DNA of 9,895 nt, taken from contig JAAWLS010000062.1 in assembly GCA_022798035.1 (NCBI GenBank), forward strand, positions 1 to 9,895. Reading direction: 5' to 3'. The stretch's first letter is position 1. Each line of letters starts with the position of its first letter. Positions 1 to 6,710 of the stretch are shown one piece after another. Origin of the DNA: Lachnospiraceae bacterium (GTDB lineage: Bacteria > Bacillota > Clostridia > Lachnospirales > Lachnospiraceae). The notes below the pieces were generated by a model. The model was not told where the DNA came from, searched no databases, and saw only the letters and a list, made by a program, of their open reading frames with translations. Made by a program: the position numbers and the translations under genes.

Positions 1-741
1 CCCCACAAAATCATTCCGTTTGCTATCGACAAGAAGCAGGCTACAGAGAAATTTCTGAAATACGTTCACAGCAAAAAATTTGTGCCCAAAGCATTTTTTA
101 ATAAGAAACAGATTGAGAAAATTTCCGGCGTTTACTTCCCATACTGGATGGTAGATATGGACATGGAAGGCAGCATGCAGGCGGAGGGCAGGAATATCCG
201 GGTGTGGCGCAGCGGAGACACAGAGTATACGGAGACACGGATATACCAGGTAGAACGGGAAGGTGATATTCATTTGGAGGATATCACGAAAAATGCGCTG
301 AAGAAGGCGAACTGTAAACTTTCCCAGGGAGTCCTTCCCTATGACGTCAGCAAAGTCAAGGAATTTCACATGGGATATCTGTCTGGATTTCTTGCAGAAA
401 AAAGAGACATTGAGCGAACGGAGCTGGGAGCGGAAGTGTCGGCAGAAGCCAGAAAATATGGAGAAAAACTTCTCAAAAATACAGTGAGCGGCTATTCTTC
501 TGTGTCAGTCAAAAACTGCCATATGAATTGCCGGAAGGAAAACTGGGATTACATCCTGCTTCCTGTATGGACAGTGACTTATAAAGGAAAAGACGGAAAA
601 ATCTATTACTATTCCATGAATGGACAAAATGGAAATGTATATGGAGAACTGCCTATTGACTACAAAAAAGTATGGACGCTCAGCGGCGTGATTTCGGCGG
701 CTGTATTTATACTTGGACTGATAGGAGGGTTTTTCCTATGA
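1..741 (+). CDS. C-terminal part of a zinc-ribbon-type membrane protein (YdjG-like), 5' truncated
   Basis: The reading frame is open from the first base, so the true start lies outside the window; the GTG at 82 is internal. The visible 246 residues begin PHKIIPFAIDKKQA and continue with a KISGVYFPYWMVD segment. I recognise this pattern from the body of bacterial 'TFIIB-type zinc ribbon-containing' proteins such as B. subtilis YdjG, whose zinc fingers sit at the N-terminus, not visible here. The last ~23 residues (VWTLSGVISAAVFILGLIGG and on) form one membrane helix, so the protein is probably tail-anchored with its bulk in the cytoplasm. Its stop overlaps the start of the TPM gene (ATGA), implying translational coupling. 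In B. subtilis the YdjG/YdjH pair sits in a PspA-containing envelope-stress operon; the same role here is inference. The family call rests on sequence pattern and gene order only. Confidence 0.72.
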   Translation, partial: PHKIIPFAIDKKQATEKFLKYVHSKKFVPKAFFNKKQIEKISGVYFPYWMVDMDMEGSMQAEGRNIRVWRSGDTEYTETRIYQVEREGDIHLEDITKNALKKANCKLSQGVLPYDVSKVKEFHMGYLSGFLAEKRDIERTELGAEVSAEARKYGEKLLKNTVSGYSSVSVKNCHMNCRKENWDYILLPVWTVTYKGKDGKIYYYSMNGQNGNVYGELPIDYKKVWTLSGVISAAVFILGLIGGFFL

Positions 742-1586
742 AAATGAAAATACATAAATTGCAGATAGTTCTGATGATGGTTTTTATGTGCAGTTTTCCG
801 GTGCTGGGAGTACAGGCCCGGGAGGAAGATGGAACGGGGACTGAGAACATGCAGCTCACAGACCAGGCAGGTCTCTTTACAGAGAAGGAAGCCAGTGAGA
901 TTGAGCGGCAGATTGCAGCGTTGGAAGAGAAAACCGGATGGGATATTATGGCGGTGACGACGGATGACGCAGGAGGAAAAAGCGCCACAGATTATATGGA
1001 AACCTGGTTCGACGATTATACTAGAAAAGACGATGGAATCATCTGCGGAATTGACATGGATAACCGGGAGATTGTGATTCGTGCTTTTGGAGAGTGCAGG
1101 TTCTATATTACAGACAATAGAACGGATAAAATTCTGGACGCCGGGTATGAAGGAGCCAGCGATGAGAAATACGGAGAGGGCATGAAAGGCATGCTGCGGG
1201 AAGTTGAGACAGCTTACCGCGAGGAAAATCCTGAGAATAACCATCTGTATGATGAAGACACAGGTGAGGTCACGGATTACAGAAAGGACCGTTGGAAAAT
1301 CACGAAGATGGAGCTGTTGATTGCTGTGATAGCGGCTTTTGCAGCCGGCGGCATCACTGCAATAGCGGTCATCGGAAAATATCGTCTGCAGTTTGGCGGT
1401 TACAAATATTCTATTGAGAAAAACGGCAGTGTGAGCCTGCGTAAAGAGGAGGACCATTTTATCAATCAATTTGTCACTCACAGACATATTGAGAGAGATG
1501 ACTCCGACGATGGAGACGGCGGTATCAGTACGATTCACACGGGAGCTGGAGGACGCAGTTCTAGCGGAGGCAGCAGAAAATTTTAA
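738..1586 (+). CDS. TPM-domain membrane protein (YgcG/YdjH-like)
   Basis: 282 residues. I chose the ATG at 738 because AGGAGGG lies about ten bases upstream, it overlaps the previous stop as ATGA, and it gives a clean signal peptide or anchor (residues 1-27, ending VQA). A longer frame exists upstream but would run into the previous gene. Residues ~38-162 match the TPM domain (LTDQAGLFTEKEASEIE, then ALEEKTGWDIMAVTTDDAGG), and an alpha/beta fold of about this size is typical. A second membrane helix spans ~191-213. The C-terminus is rich in Gly/Ser/Asp and ends GGRSSSGGSRKF, a tail typical of this family. The likely topology is an extracytoplasmic TPM domain between two helices, with a short cytoplasmic tail. 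TPM domains have been linked to phosphatase activity in plants and to photosystem II or envelope maintenance; the activity here is unknown. It is coupled to the zinc-ribbon gene before it. Confidence 0.85.
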   Translation: MKMKIHKLQIVLMMVFMCSFPVLGVQAREEDGTGTENMQLTDQAGLFTEKEASEIERQIAALEEKTGWDIMAVTTDDAGGKSATDYMETWFDDYTRKDDGIICGIDMDNREIVIRAFGECRFYITDNRTDKILDAGYEGASDEKYGEGMKGMLREVETAYREENPENNHLYDEDTGEVTDYRKDRWKITKMELLIAVIAAFAAGGITAIAVIGKYRLQFGGYKYSIEKNGSVSLRKEEDHFINQFVTHRHIERDDSDDGDGGISTIHTGAGGRSSSGGSRKF

Positions 1587-1593
1587 AAACAGG

Positions 1594-1622
1594 TTGCATT
1601 CCCGAAATAAATGTGCTAATAT
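1594..1622 (+). promoter_or_regulatory. Possible promoter of the pheB-hom-apgM-lysC operon
   Basis: TTGCAT (1594-1599), a 17-base spacer, and TAATAT (1617-1622) preceded by TGC, which gives an extended -10 (TGn). The -35 box is poor (3 of 6 consensus bases) and the -10 matches 4 of 6. It lies between the TPM stop and the pheB start, where a change of functional theme makes a promoter likely. The predicted transcription start near 1629 coincides with the first base of the leader inverted repeat. Confidence 0.38.
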
Positions 1623-1629
1623 CTTCCTG

Positions 1630-1680
1630 TTAAGGACAAATGTATTTCATAGACAAACAAATAGAGAGATTGTCCTGTAA
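1630..1680 (+). promoter_or_regulatory. Inverted repeat in the leader of the homoserine operon
   Basis: TTAAGGACAA (1630-1639) pairs with TTGTCCTGTAA (1670-1680), giving ten pairs with one bulged G and a 30-base loop. The seven-base core AGGACAA/TTGTCCT is perfect. It sits directly after the predicted promoter and ends 37 bases before the pheB start. It could be a DNA operator spanning about five helical turns, or a 5' hairpin in the mRNA. No U-tract follows, so it is not a simple attenuator. Confidence 0.4.
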
Positions 1681-1717
1681 CATGAAAAAGGCGGCATTTT
1701 ACGGGATGGAGGAAAGT

Positions 1718-2161
1718 ATGGAAGAAAAGACAAAATATTTTGTTTTGAAGAAAAAAGCTGTTCCGGAAGTACTGCTGAAAGTAGTGGAAGCGAAGAAGCT
1801 TTTGGAGTCAGGACGGGCGGAATCCGTACAGGAGGCCACGGATATGGTGGGAATCAGCCGAAGTTCATTTTATAAGTACAAAGATGATATTTTTCCTTTT
1901 CATGACAACGCGAAGGGAAAGACAATTACCATGGTGATTCAGATGGACGATGAGCCTGGCCTGCTGTCTCTGGTGCTTGGAATTGTGGCAGATTTTCATG
2001 CAAATATACTGACGATTCATCAGAGCATTCCGGTAAATGGAGTGGCGTCTCTGACTTTGAGTGTGGACGTGCTGCCCAATACAGGCAATGTGTCTCAGAT
2101 GGTGGAGAATATAGAGCAGCAGGAGGGGATTCACTATCTAAAAATACTGGCTAGAGAGTGA
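1718..2161 (+). CDS. pheB: HTH plus ACT domain protein, UPF0735/PheB family
   Basis: 147 residues from the ATG at 1718, which has GGAGG (1708-1712) five bases upstream. In-frame ATGs at 1640, 1682 and 1706 lack comparable sites and would make the protein longer than the usual ~145-150. Residues ~36-57 (SVQEATDMVGISRSSFYKYK) look like a helix-turn-helix. Residues ~70-146 are an ACT domain, with the ligand-side turn DEPGLLSLVLGIVADFHANI. The family is called PheB after its place beside pheA in B. subtilis; its biochemical role is unsettled, and chorismate mutase labels in databases are not supported by any catalytic motif here. ACT domains usually bind amino acids, so an amino-acid-responsive DNA-binding regulator is a reasonable inference. 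It is first in the operon, 82 bases before hom. Confidence 0.9.
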   Translation: MEEKTKYFVLKKKAVPEVLLKVVEAKKLLESGRAESVQEATDMVGISRSSFYKYKDDIFPFHDNAKGKTITMVIQMDDEPGLLSLVLGIVADFHANILTIHQSIPVNGVASLTLSVDVLPNTGNVSQMVENIEQQEGIHYLKILARE

Positions 2162-2243
2162 ATACGTAGACGGGTTCTGTCAATCGGCAGCGGGGGCTTT
2201 GCGTGTCATGGACAAAAATAGCGGTGGATATGGAGGAAAGATT

Positions 2244-3446
2244 ATGATAAAGATTGCAATTTTAGGTTACGGAACCATAGGTTCTGGTGTAGTGGAAGTT
2301 TTAAACACGAATAAAGAGAGCATTGCCAAACGGGCCGGAGATGAAATTGAAGTAAAATATATCTTGGATTTGCGGGATTTTCCGGGAGACCCTATGGAAG
2401 ATAAAATTGTACATGATTATGATGTGATTGCAGAAGATTCGGAAATTCAGGTGGTGGTGGAAGCCATGGGAGGCGTGGAGCCGGCCTACACGTTTGTAAA
2501 ACGGGCGCTGCTGGCAGGAAAAAGCGTGACTACTTCCAACAAGGCTCTGGTGGCCAAGCACGGGGCAGAATTGATTGCCATAGCTAAGGAGAAAAGCATT
2601 AATTTTCTGTTTGAGGCAAGCGTAGGCGGAGGAATTCCTATTATACGCCCGCTGAATTCTTCTCTGACAGCAGATGAAATTGAAGAGATTACAGGAATTT
2701 TGAATGGAACAACCAATTATATGTTGAGTAAAATGACGTTTGAGGGACTGGAGTTTGATGATGTGTTAAAAGACGCCCAGTCCAGAGGATATGCGGAGGC
2801 AGACCCTACGGCAGATGTGGAAGGATATGACGCCTGCAGAAAGATTGCCATTTTGACTTCTCTGGTATGCGGACAGCAGGTGGACTTTGAGGAGATTTAC
2901 ACAGAGGGCATCACAGGAATCACAGCGGTGGATATCTGTTATGCCAAAGCTATGGGCAGAGTAATCAAACTTTTGGCTACCAGCCGAAAGACAGAAGAGG
3001 GTTACTATGCTATGGTGGCGCCATTTCTATTGTCCAGTCAGCATCCTCTCTATAGTGTGAATGATGTGTTCAATGCAATTTTCGTCCATGGCAATGTGCT
3101 GGGAGATGCTATGTTTTATGGAAGCGGCGCCGGGAAACTGCCGACAGCCAGCGCTGTAGTTGCAGATATTGTGGAGATAGCAAAACATCTTCACAAAAAC
3201 ATTTTAATTTCCTGGAGTTCCCGGAAACTGGATTTGATTGACTGCAAGAAATCGCAGAATGCCTTTTTTGTGAGAACGAAAGACGGGCGGGAGCAGGTCA
3301 GAGAAATTTTTGGAGACGTAGAGTTTGTGGAGGCAGAGGGAATTTCCGGTGAAACTGGATTTTTGACAAAAGTGATGACAGAAGAAGAATATCAACAGAA
3401 AGCTTCCGGATTGGAGAACATTTTACAGAGAATCCGCGTAGTGTAA
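2244..3446 (+). CDS. hom: Homoserine dehydrogenase
   Basis: 400 residues. Catalyses NAD(P)H-dependent reduction of aspartate semialdehyde to homoserine, the branch step toward threonine and methionine. The start at 2244 has GGAGG (2232-2236) seven bases upstream and places the Rossmann motif GYGTIG at residues 8-13, as expected. Other visible motifs are TSNKALV (K100, substrate region), NGTTNYM (154-160), and the signature ADPTADVEGYDACRK. In that signature D196 and K200 align with the catalytic Asp and Lys known from yeast homoserine dehydrogenase. The C-terminal ~65 residues (from about 335) are an ACT-like regulatory domain, so feedback inhibition, probably by threonine, is likely. Length is normal for a monofunctional bacterial enzyme with an ACT domain; there is no aspartokinase fusion. 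It lies 16 bases before the apgM-family gene. Confidence 0.96.
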   Translation: MIKIAILGYGTIGSGVVEVLNTNKESIAKRAGDEIEVKYILDLRDFPGDPMEDKIVHDYDVIAEDSEIQVVVEAMGGVEPAYTFVKRALLAGKSVTTSNKALVAKHGAELIAIAKEKSINFLFEASVGGGIPIIRPLNSSLTADEIEEITGILNGTTNYMLSKMTFEGLEFDDVLKDAQSRGYAEADPTADVEGYDACRKIAILTSLVCGQQVDFEEIYTEGITGITAVDICYAKAMGRVIKLLATSRKTEEGYYAMVAPFLLSSQHPLYSVNDVFNAIFVHGNVLGDAMFYGSGAGKLPTASAVVADIVEIAKHLHKNILISWSSRKLDLIDCKKSQNAFFVRTKDGREQVREIFGDVEFVEAEGISGETGFLTKVMTEEEYQQKASGLENILQRIRVV

Positions 3447-3462
3447 GATAGAAAGGATAGCT

Positions 3463-4677
3463 ATGAAATATGCAATTGTGCTAGGGGATGGAATGGCAGA
3501 CCTTCCTCTGGAAGAATTACAGGGAATGACGCCTTTGGAATATGCCAAAACGCCTGTGATGGATGAGTTAGCTGCAGCAGGAGAAATTGGAATGGTACAT
3601 ACGATTCCAGACGGCATGTCGCCGGGAAGTGATACCGCTAATTTATCTGTTCTGGGCTATGACCCGAGGATTTATTATTCTGGGCGTTCTCCTTTGGAGG
3701 CGCTCAGCATTGGGGTGGATATGAAACCTGAGGATGTATCGCTTAGGTGTAATATTGTGACTGTTTCGGAGGAAGAGGCAGAGTACGAAGAAAAACGGAT
3801 TTTGGACCACAGCTCTGACGAGATACCCACGGAGGATGCCTCTGTTCTCTTAGAGGCAGTGAAGAAAGAGCTGGAGACAGAGATTTATAAATTTTATGCA
3901 GGTACCAGCTACCGCCACCTTTTGATTTGGAAAGGCGGTTCTGTGATGGATTTGACAGCGCCGCATGACGTGCTGGGCCAGACCATCGGGCAGCATCTTC
4001 CCAAGGATGCGGTTCTACGGGAGATGATGAAGAAGAGCTATGATATTCTTGTCAGCCATCCTATCAATATAGAGCGCAGGAAAAAAGGACTGAATCCTGC
4101 CAATTCCTGCTGGTTCTGGGGTGCAGGCACGAGACCGGCCCTTACTTCTTTTGAGGAGAAAACAGGGCTAAAGGGCGCCATGATATCTGCGGTGGATTTA
4201 CTGAAGGGAATCGCAGTGGGAGCCTCCATGAAAAATATTTTTGTAGAAGGTGCTACCGGAGGCCTTCATACCAATTACGAGGGAAAGGCACAGGCGGCAG
4301 TGGATGTTCTGACAAAAGAGAATTATGATTTTGTCTACATTCATGTGGAAGCTCCGGATGAAATGGGACATCAGGGAAGTATCGACAAGAAAGTGCAGGC
4401 CATTGAGTATTTAGACGAGCGGGTGATTGCACCTTTGAAGGCGGGACTGGAACAGGCAGGCGAAGAATTCTGTATTTTGGTTATGCCGGACCATCCCACC
4501 CCTATTGCAATCCGTACACACACCGGAGAAGATGTACCCTATCTTTTGTACAACAGCGGCAAAGTTCAGAAAAATACCTGGAAATATAATGAAAAAGAGG
4601 CAGCAGAGAGCGGCTATCACATTTCCAGAGGGTGTGAGATGATAGATTATCTGCTGCAGTCCGGTTCTTCCCTGTAA
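3463..4677 (+). CDS. apgM: ApgM-family phosphoglycerate mutase, candidate homoserine kinase
   Basis: 404 residues, starting at an ATG with AAAGGA five bases upstream and 16 bases after hom. Belongs to the 2,3-bisphosphoglycerate-independent, archaeal-type phosphoglycerate mutase family (alkaline phosphatase superfamily). Visible metal-centre and nucleophile motifs are GDGMADLP (D9), MSPGSDTANLSVLGYDP (probable nucleophile S56 and D57), HVEAPDEMGHQG (D299, H303), and VMPDHPTPI (D343, H344) with RTHTGEDVP (H353). All key residues appear present, so the protein should be active. Its place between hom and lysC suggests a role in threonine synthesis rather than glycolysis. I recall that a subset of this family (TIGR02535) is annotated as 'proposed homoserine kinase' because it clusters with threonine genes in genomes lacking thrB. 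Family membership is certain; the substrate is not. Confidence 0.92.
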   Translation: MKYAIVLGDGMADLPLEELQGMTPLEYAKTPVMDELAAAGEIGMVHTIPDGMSPGSDTANLSVLGYDPRIYYSGRSPLEALSIGVDMKPEDVSLRCNIVTVSEEEAEYEEKRILDHSSDEIPTEDASVLLEAVKKELETEIYKFYAGTSYRHLLIWKGGSVMDLTAPHDVLGQTIGQHLPKDAVLREMMKKSYDILVSHPINIERRKKGLNPANSCWFWGAGTRPALTSFEEKTGLKGAMISAVDLLKGIAVGASMKNIFVEGATGGLHTNYEGKAQAAVDVLTKENYDFVYIHVEAPDEMGHQGSIDKKVQAIEYLDERVIAPLKAGLEQAGEEFCILVMPDHPTPIAIRTHTGEDVPYLLYNSGKVQKNTWKYNEKEAAESGYHISRGCEMIDYLLQSGSSL

Positions 4678-4740
4678 TATGATTGTCTGGGATGAGGTTT
4701 CACGGAGCAGTTTAAGTGAGATGATTAGGAGAATAATATT

Positions 4741-5946
4741 ATGTTAATCGTAAAAAAATTCGGCGGGAGTTCCGTGGCAGATAAAGAGCGGATTTACAAT
4801 GTGGCCAAACGCTGTATTGAGGATTATCAGAAAGGAAATGACGTGGTGGTGGTATTGTCTGCCATGGGAAAGACCACAGACGGTCTGTTGGCGTTGGCGA
4901 AAGATATCAATCCGGAGCCGTCCAGGCGGGAGCTGGATATGCTGCTTGCCACAGGGGAGCAGACTTCCACGGCTCTTATGTCTATGGCAATGGGAGCGCT
5001 GGGGGTTCCCTCTATCTCCTTAAACGCTTTTCAAGCAGCCATGCATACCTCGTCCAGATACGGAAATGCCCGTTTCAAGAAAATAGATGCCCGGAGAATC
5101 CGTCATGAGCTGGAAAACCGCAAGATTGTGATTGTCACAGGATTTCAGGGAGTCAACAAGTACGACGATATCACAACACTGGGCCGGGGCGGCTCCGATA
5201 CTACGGCGGTGGCTCTTGCATCAGCGCTCCATGCGGACGCCTGTGAAATTTATACCGATGTAGAGGGTGTGTACACTGCAGACCCCAGAATCGTTCCCAA
5301 TGCCAAAAAGATTCCGGAAATCACTTATGATGAAATGCTGGAGCTGGCGACACTGGGGGCAAAGGTACTGCACAACCGCTCTGTGGAAATGGCTAAAAAA
5401 TATGGAGTACAGCTGGTGGTTCGTTCCAGCATGAATAATGCGGAAGGAACGATTGTAAGGGAGGAAACAGACATGGAGAGTATGCTTGTCAGTGGAGTGG
5501 CAGTGGATAAAAATACGGCCAGAATCGCAGTATTCGGCGTAAAAGACACACCTGGAATCGCTTTTAAAATCTTTGATTTGCTGGCGAAGCACCAAATCAA
5601 TGTGGATGTGATTCTGCAGTCTATCGGAAGGGAAGGAACCAAGGATATCTCTTTTACGGTGGCAAGAGATGACGCTGAGGAGACGGTTGCAATTTTGGAG
5701 AAGAATAAGAGCCGTATTACAGCCCGCAGGATTGAGATGAATGATACAGTGGCAAAAGTGTCTATTGTGGGAGCAGGAATGCAGTCAAACCCTGGGGTGG
5801 CTTCCAGAATGTTTGAGGCCTTGTACAATGTGGGAATCAATATCCGCATGATAGCAACCTCAGAAATCCGCATTACGGTGTTAATCAATGAAGAAGATGT
5901 GGAGAAGGCCATGCGGGCGGTTCATGACCAGTTTATAGAAGATTAG
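4741..5946 (+). CDS. lysC: Aspartokinase, monofunctional, with two ACT domains
   Basis: 401 residues. Phosphorylates L-aspartate with ATP, the first step to lysine, threonine, methionine and diaminopimelate. The start at 4741 has AGGAG (4727-4731) nine bases upstream and the protein begins MLIVKKFGGSSVAD, the family's N-terminal signature (KFGGSS at 6-11). The kinase domain covers ~1-230, with TGFQGVNKYDDITTLGRGGS near 133-152 and YTDVEGVYTADPR at 171-183. Two ACT domains follow, ~262-320 (FGVKDTPGIAFKIFD) and ~338-398 (VGAGMQSNPGVASRMFEAL), forming the allosteric unit; inhibition by lysine and/or threonine is expected. Length and layout match the B. subtilis LysC / Corynebacterium alpha2-beta2 class, which also make a separate beta subunit from an internal start. 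It is last in the operon, 63 bases after the apgM-family gene. Confidence 0.96.
   Translation: MLIVKKFGGSSVADKERIYNVAKRCIEDYQKGNDVVVVLSAMGKTTDGLLALAKDINPEPSRRELDMLLATGEQTSTALMSMAMGALGVPSISLNAFQAAMHTSSRYGNARFKKIDARRIRHELENRKIVIVTGFQGVNKYDDITTLGRGGSDTTAVALASALHADACEIYTDVEGVYTADPRIVPNAKKIPEITYDEMLELATLGAKVLHNRSVEMAKKYGVQLVVRSSMNNAEGTIVREETDMESMLVSGVAVDKNTARIAVFGVKDTPGIAFKIFDLLAKHQINVDVILQSIGREGTKDISFTVARDDAEETVAILEKNKSRITARRIEMNDTVAKVSIVGAGMQSNPGVASRMFEALYNVGINIRMIATSEIRITVLINEEDVEKAMRAVHDQFIED
5458..5475 (+). promoter_or_regulatory. Internal ribosome binding site and in-frame ATG in lysC (beta subunit start)
   Basis: AGGGAGG (5458-5464) precedes an in-frame ATG (5473-5475) by eight bases, as good as any gene start in this window. 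The ATG is codon 245 of lysC, and translation from it would give a 157-residue protein containing both ACT domains. In B. subtilis aspartokinase II the beta subunit starts at codon 246 of lysC, and Corynebacterium LysC beta starts at about codon 250, so the position fits the known arrangement. I infer that this gene makes alpha and beta chains from overlapping in-phase frames. Confidence 0.68.
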
Positions 5947-5997
5947 TGTACGTATGCCCCATTGGCATGTCAGCACACAGCATATATGATATTTTTT
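5946..5997 (+). terminator. Weak hairpin and T-run after lysC
   Basis: ATGCC (5954-5958) pairs with GGCAT (5964-5968) around a CCATT loop, with GTGT (5946-5949) and ACAC (5975-5978) able to close an outer stem. A run of six T (5992-5997) follows, but 14 bases after the hairpin. It lies between two convergent genes (lysC and the DUF2752 gene), where termination is expected, but the geometry is poor for an intrinsic terminator. Confidence 0.25.
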
Positions 5998-6009
5998 AGA
6001 GAATTTTAA

Positions 6010-6450
6010 TTACAGGCGGATGTTTTTCAGCAAATCGATATGAAATACAAACAACAGCAGATTTTTCAGAATGAAGTTTGCAATTACAATTATCAGAGCG
6101 GCCCATACATATCCGTCCCGATATTTCAGGGCACATTTCAAACGGTGCCGGGAGAGGCGCTCGACAGTCTGGCTGAGTAAAAACCAGCCGCCGATTACAG
6201 CCGTGTAGAGAACCAGAGGATGACTGATAAAGGAGGCGGTAAAATTACCGCGAAGGAGGGCCATTACAGCCCTGGTACCTCCGCATCCGGGGCAGTAGAT
6301 ACCAAAGGTACTCTGAACTACACAGGGCAGCAGAAATTTGGAAATTGGGATTGGGAACAGCCGGTAAAAAATCCATACGCAGCAGAAAAAGGCGATAGCG
6401 GCCCATCCAATATAAAACAAAGCAGTTTCTTCTTTCTCATGTTGTCTCAT
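6010..6450 (-). CDS. DUF2752 family small membrane protein
   Basis: 146 residues. The motif CPGCGGTR at 53-60 is the hallmark of DUF2752. Membrane helices are visible at ~11-33, ~78-94 and ~115-136; the CPGCGGTR stretch lies between the first two, followed by LLRGNFTASFISHPLV, also typical of the family. The start at 6450 is supported by an AAGGA site (6458-6462 on the opposite strand), about seven bases upstream. The function of DUF2752 is unknown; the paired cysteines suggest metal binding or a redox-active site at the membrane face. It is convergent with lysC and divergent from the HEGEH-protein operon, with which it shares an overlapping promoter region, so co-regulation is plausible. The intervening 6451-6581 holds only its leader. 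Confidence 0.9.
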   Translation of the reverse strand: MRQHEKEETALFYIGWAAIAFFCCVWIFYRLFPIPISKFLLPCVVQSTFGIYCPGCGGTRAVMALLRGNFTASFISHPLVLYTAVIGGWFLLSQTVERLSRHRLKCALKYRDGYVWAALIIVIANFILKNLLLFVFHIDLLKNIRL

Positions 6451-6581
6451 AATATTATCCTTAATCTTTCTGACAGGTTCAGCCAGCCGGATAAACAGGG
6501 GAAATCCTGCCTACAGGAATTTTACATGATTCCTTTGTGAACGGTGTGGGCTGAGCTGTTGCATTTTTTTACTCTCAGCAT

Positions 6582-6610
6582 AGTATAATCCCATATTTTC
6601 CATTTGTCAA
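6582..6610 (-). promoter_or_regulatory. Strong promoter for the DUF2752 gene
   Basis: Read on the minus strand: a perfect TTGACA (6605-6610), a 17-base spacer, and TATACT (6582-6587), 5 of 6 consensus. Predicted transcription starts near 6575, leaving a leader of about 125 bases. The leader contains a small hairpin (TCCTG 6505-6509 with CAGGA 6514-6518, AT flanks). The arms GCTGAG/CTCAGC (6550-6555, 6574-6579) also lie at its 5' end. Confidence 0.72.
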
Positions 6611-6632
6611 AATAAGAAAAATATGATATACT
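6604..6632 (+). promoter_or_regulatory. Promoter for the HEGEH protein-PepSY-DUF975 operon
   Basis: TTGTCA (6604-6609, 5 of 6), a 17-base spacer, and TATACT (6627-6632, 5 of 6). The predicted start near 6639 gives a leader of about 70 bases before the ATG at 6711. Its -35 box overlaps the -35 box of the opposite promoter by five bases. Confidence 0.68.
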
Positions 6633-6710
6633 TTATATGCGAAAAGGCTTATTTTTTCGAGAAAAATGATGCGGAATATGCAAAATTTATGAAAGTTGGG
6701 AGGTGTTGTC

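Noticed and set aside
660..1538. A 292-codon open frame on the minus strand opposite the TPM gene
   Set aside because: It has no recognisable domain and lies entirely antisense to a clear gene with a good start site and family match. Its composition is what an opposite-strand shadow gives.
2199..2243. Upstream TTG (2199) or ATG (2208) as the start of hom
   Set aside because: Neither has a proper ribosome binding site, and either would push the Rossmann glycine motif 12-15 residues too far in. The ATG at 2244 has GGAGG at ideal spacing.
4678..4740. A separate promoter or riboswitch (such as a lysine riboswitch) before lysC
   Set aside because: The gap is only 63 bases, with no convincing -35/-10 pair and far too short for a lysine riboswitch; lysC appears to be read from the upstream operon.
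5325..5912. A 195-codon minus-strand open frame opposite lysC
   Set aside because: It is antisense to the conserved ACT-domain part of aspartokinase, with no domain of its own.
6220..6540. A 106-codon plus-strand open frame over the DUF2752 gene
   Set aside because: It lies mostly opposite a protein with the CPGCGGTR family hallmark and shows no domain or ribosome binding site evidence.
6651..6667. AT-rich hairpin ATTTTTTCGAGAAAAAT in the leader of the HEGEH operon
   Set aside because: It has only A-T pairs plus one wobble and a three-base loop, too weak to call a terminator or riboswitch.
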